Below, piece after piece: positions 33,058 to 34,559 of a DNA stretch of 34,559 nucleotides. The translations under genes and the position numbers were made by a program. Each line of letters starts with the position of its first letter. Within the stretch, counting starts at the first letter, position 1. The notes beneath the pieces were generated by a model. It was not told where the DNA came from. It was given only the letters and a program-made list of their open reading frames with translations, and made no database searches. Source of the stretch: Galbitalea sp036271875 (GTDB taxonomy: Bacteria > Actinomycetota > Actinomycetes > Actinomycetales > Microbacteriaceae); NCBI GenBank assembly GCA_036271875.1, contig DATAZU010000031.1:1-34559 (forward strand), given 5' to 3'.

Positions 33058-34559
33058 GTGAGCAACTTTGACTTCGCGCGCGCCACCTGGCCCGACATCG
33101 CCGAGGAAGCCCACCGTGCCGAGCATTACGCGATCGGCGATCCGAGATCCTCGCTCTTTTATGCTCGGCGTGCCCTCGAGCTGGCGGTGCACTGGATGTA
33201 TCAGGCCGACAGGACGCTGCGCCGCCCGTACAACGATGACCTGTCGTCGATGCTGCACGAGCCAACGTTCAAACAGCTCGTCGGGCAGGGCATTCTGACC
33301 AAGATGAACCTGCTGCGCACCCGCGGCAACATTGCAGTGCACCGCGCAACACCCCTGAAGCCCAGCGACACCGTCCCGCTCGTGCAGGAGCTCTTCCAGG
33401 TTGTTGTCTGGGTTGCCACCCATTACGCCCCAACGCCGGCCGAGCGGCCCCAGCCGGGCCTGCAGTTCGACTCCGAAGCGGTCCCAAGGCCGCAACCTGG
33501 TGCGACCGCACGCACGCAAGCCCAGATCGCGAAGCTTGCCGAGGACCTTGCCGAAGCGGACACGAAACTCGCCGAAGCCCGAAAGCAGAACGAGGACCTC
33601 GAGCGCGAGCTCGAAGAAATGCGCTCGAAGTTCGCGCTCGCGAAAGCCGAAAACGCAGTCGTTCCAGACACGCACGATTACCGGGAGAGCGAGACCCGCG
33701 ACCTCTTCATCGACGCGCTGCTGCAGGAGTCGGGGTGGGACCTCACCGATCCGCAGGCGATTGAGTTTCCTGTCACCGGAATGCCCAACAACTCGGCCGG
33801 CGGCAAAGGGTTCGTTGACTATGTCCTTTGGGGCCACGACGGCCTGCCTCTCGGCGTTGTGGAAGCCAAGCGCACCCGGAAGGATGCGAACGTAGGGCAG
33901 CAGCAGGCCAAGCTGTATGCGGATGCGCTTGAGCGCCAGTTCGGGCAGCGCCCGGTCATCTTCTACACGAACGGGTACGAGCACTGGATCTGGGACGACC
34001 TCACCTACCCACCGCGCGAGGTCCAGGGCTTCTACACGCAAGATCAACTGCAACTCGTCGTCCAACGCCGCACTACACGCGTACCGCTCGACGGGCTAGC
34101 GATAAACGAGTCGATCGCTGGCCGGTACTACCAACAGCGAGCAGTCCGGAAGGTCGCCGAGAGTTTCGAGCAGAAGGAGCGCAAAGCGCTGCTGGTGATG
34201 GCGACCGGAAGCGGCAAAACCCGCACCGTCATTGCCCTCGCGGACCTGCTGATCCGCGCGAACTGGACCAAACGCATCCTGTTCCTCGCCGACCGTATCT
34301 CTCTCGTCAACCAGGCGACCAATGCGTTCAAGGCGCAGCTGCCGGATTCGGCACCCGTCAACCTGGTGACGGAGAAGGACACTGAGGGCCGGGTCTATGT
34401 GTCGACGTACCCGACGATGATGGGCCTCATCGACAAGGGCGAAGACGACCTGCGTCGGTTCGGGCCCGGCTATTTCGACCTCATCATCATTGATGAAGCG
34501 CATCGTTCCGTGTACCAGAAGTATGGCGAGATCTTCGGCTACTTCGACTCCCTCCTGGT
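33058..34559 (+). CDS. hsdR: Type I restriction endonuclease subunit HsdR (5' part)
   Basis: HsdR translocates and cleaves DNA in the type I complex. The gene runs off the window, with 500 codons visible. The order is an N-terminal DUF4145-like helical domain (about 1-115), a coiled coil (about 150-205), the HSDR_N nuclease domain with D254 (GFVDYVLWG) and E269-x-K271 (VVEAKRT), and then the SF2 helicase with Walker A ATGSGKT (382-388) and DEAH (479-482). GTG 33058 is preceded by GGAGGGAG. The frame is open to the end, so the 3' half, including the second helicase domain, is missing only because the window stops. Confidence 0.93.
   Translation, partial: MSNFDFARATWPDIAEEAHRAEHYAIGDPRSSLFYARRALELAVHWMYQADRTLRRPYNDDLSSMLHEPTFKQLVGQGILTKMNLLRTRGNIAVHRATPLKPSDTVPLVQELFQVVVWVATHYAPTPAERPQPGLQFDSEAVPRPQPGATARTQAQIAKLAEDLAEADTKLAEARKQNEDLERELEEMRSKFALAKAENAVVPDTHDYRESETRDLFIDALLQESGWDLTDPQAIEFPVTGMPNNSAGGKGFVDYVLWGHDGLPLGVVEAKRTRKDANVGQQQAKLYADALERQFGQRPVIFYTNGYEHWIWDDLTYPPREVQGFYTQDQLQLVVQRRTTRVPLDGLAINESIAGRYYQQRAVRKVAESFEQKERKALLVMATGSGKTRTVIALADLLIRANWTKRILFLADRISLVNQATNAFKAQLPDSAPVNLVTEKDTEGRVYVSTYPTMMGLIDKGEDDLRRFGPGYFDLIIIDEAHRSVYQKYGEIFGYFDSLL

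Overview
The window reads as chromosomal DNA from a high-GC actinobacterium, most likely a member of the Microbacteriaceae. Three things point that way: the gene order tlyA-nadK-recN-pyrG-NUDIX-xerD-parA-scpA-scpB-rluB-tyrA-cmk-der, which is typical of Actinobacteria; many GTG/TTG starts and leaderless-looking promoters; and two short dispersed-repeat types that I recall as common in that family. The placement is inference, since no database search was possible.

Region 1 (1-19604) is core genome. It opens with the 3' part of a 5S rRNA and its terminator, followed by a long plus-strand series of housekeeping genes that mostly overlap by 4-20 bases and so look translationally coupled. They cover an unknown helical-repeat protein, a HAD phosphatase, a small conserved protein, rRNA methylation (TlyA), NADP synthesis (NadK), DNA repair (RecN), two GNAT acetyltransferases, CTP synthesis (PyrG), a NUDIX hydrolase, chromosome dimer resolution and condensation (XerD, ParA-like, ScpA, ScpB), a HIT protein, pseudouridylation (RluB), tyrosine synthesis (TyrA), CMP kinase, the ribosome-assembly GTPase Der and an M18 aminopeptidase. 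Where relatives such as Mycobacterium have other genes between recN and pyrG, this genome has the two GNAT genes. The second GNAT gene is preceded by a 19-codon leader frame with mutually exclusive RNA pairings. A large inverted repeat abuts the pyrG promoter.

Region 2 (19605-22510) is a transition zone. It holds a GGAT microsatellite, a VOC/PhnB-like protein, a convergent DUF222/HNH endonuclease gene, a second NUDIX gene, and tRNA-Pro(GGG) followed by a perfect-palindrome terminator.

Region 3 (22510-34559) is accessory, beginning just after the tRNA gene. Its most striking part is a minus-strand three-gene block (26557 to 22644). Two paralogous proteins resemble tyrosine recombinases but have lost most catalytic residues, and the second is ATGA-coupled to a 640-residue DDE-type transposase-like protein that keeps its D, D and E motifs. 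This looks like an uncommon mobile element, or a domesticated one, in which the recombinase folds may act as DNA-binding partners. Next come an orphan helicase-associated-domain protein, an unrecognised 175-residue protein, and a type I restriction-modification locus. In that locus hsdM, hsdS and an Mrr-type endonuclease are ATGA-coupled, while hsdR lies downstream beyond an opposite-strand membrane protein with a duplicated extracytoplasmic domain. hsdR runs off the window end.
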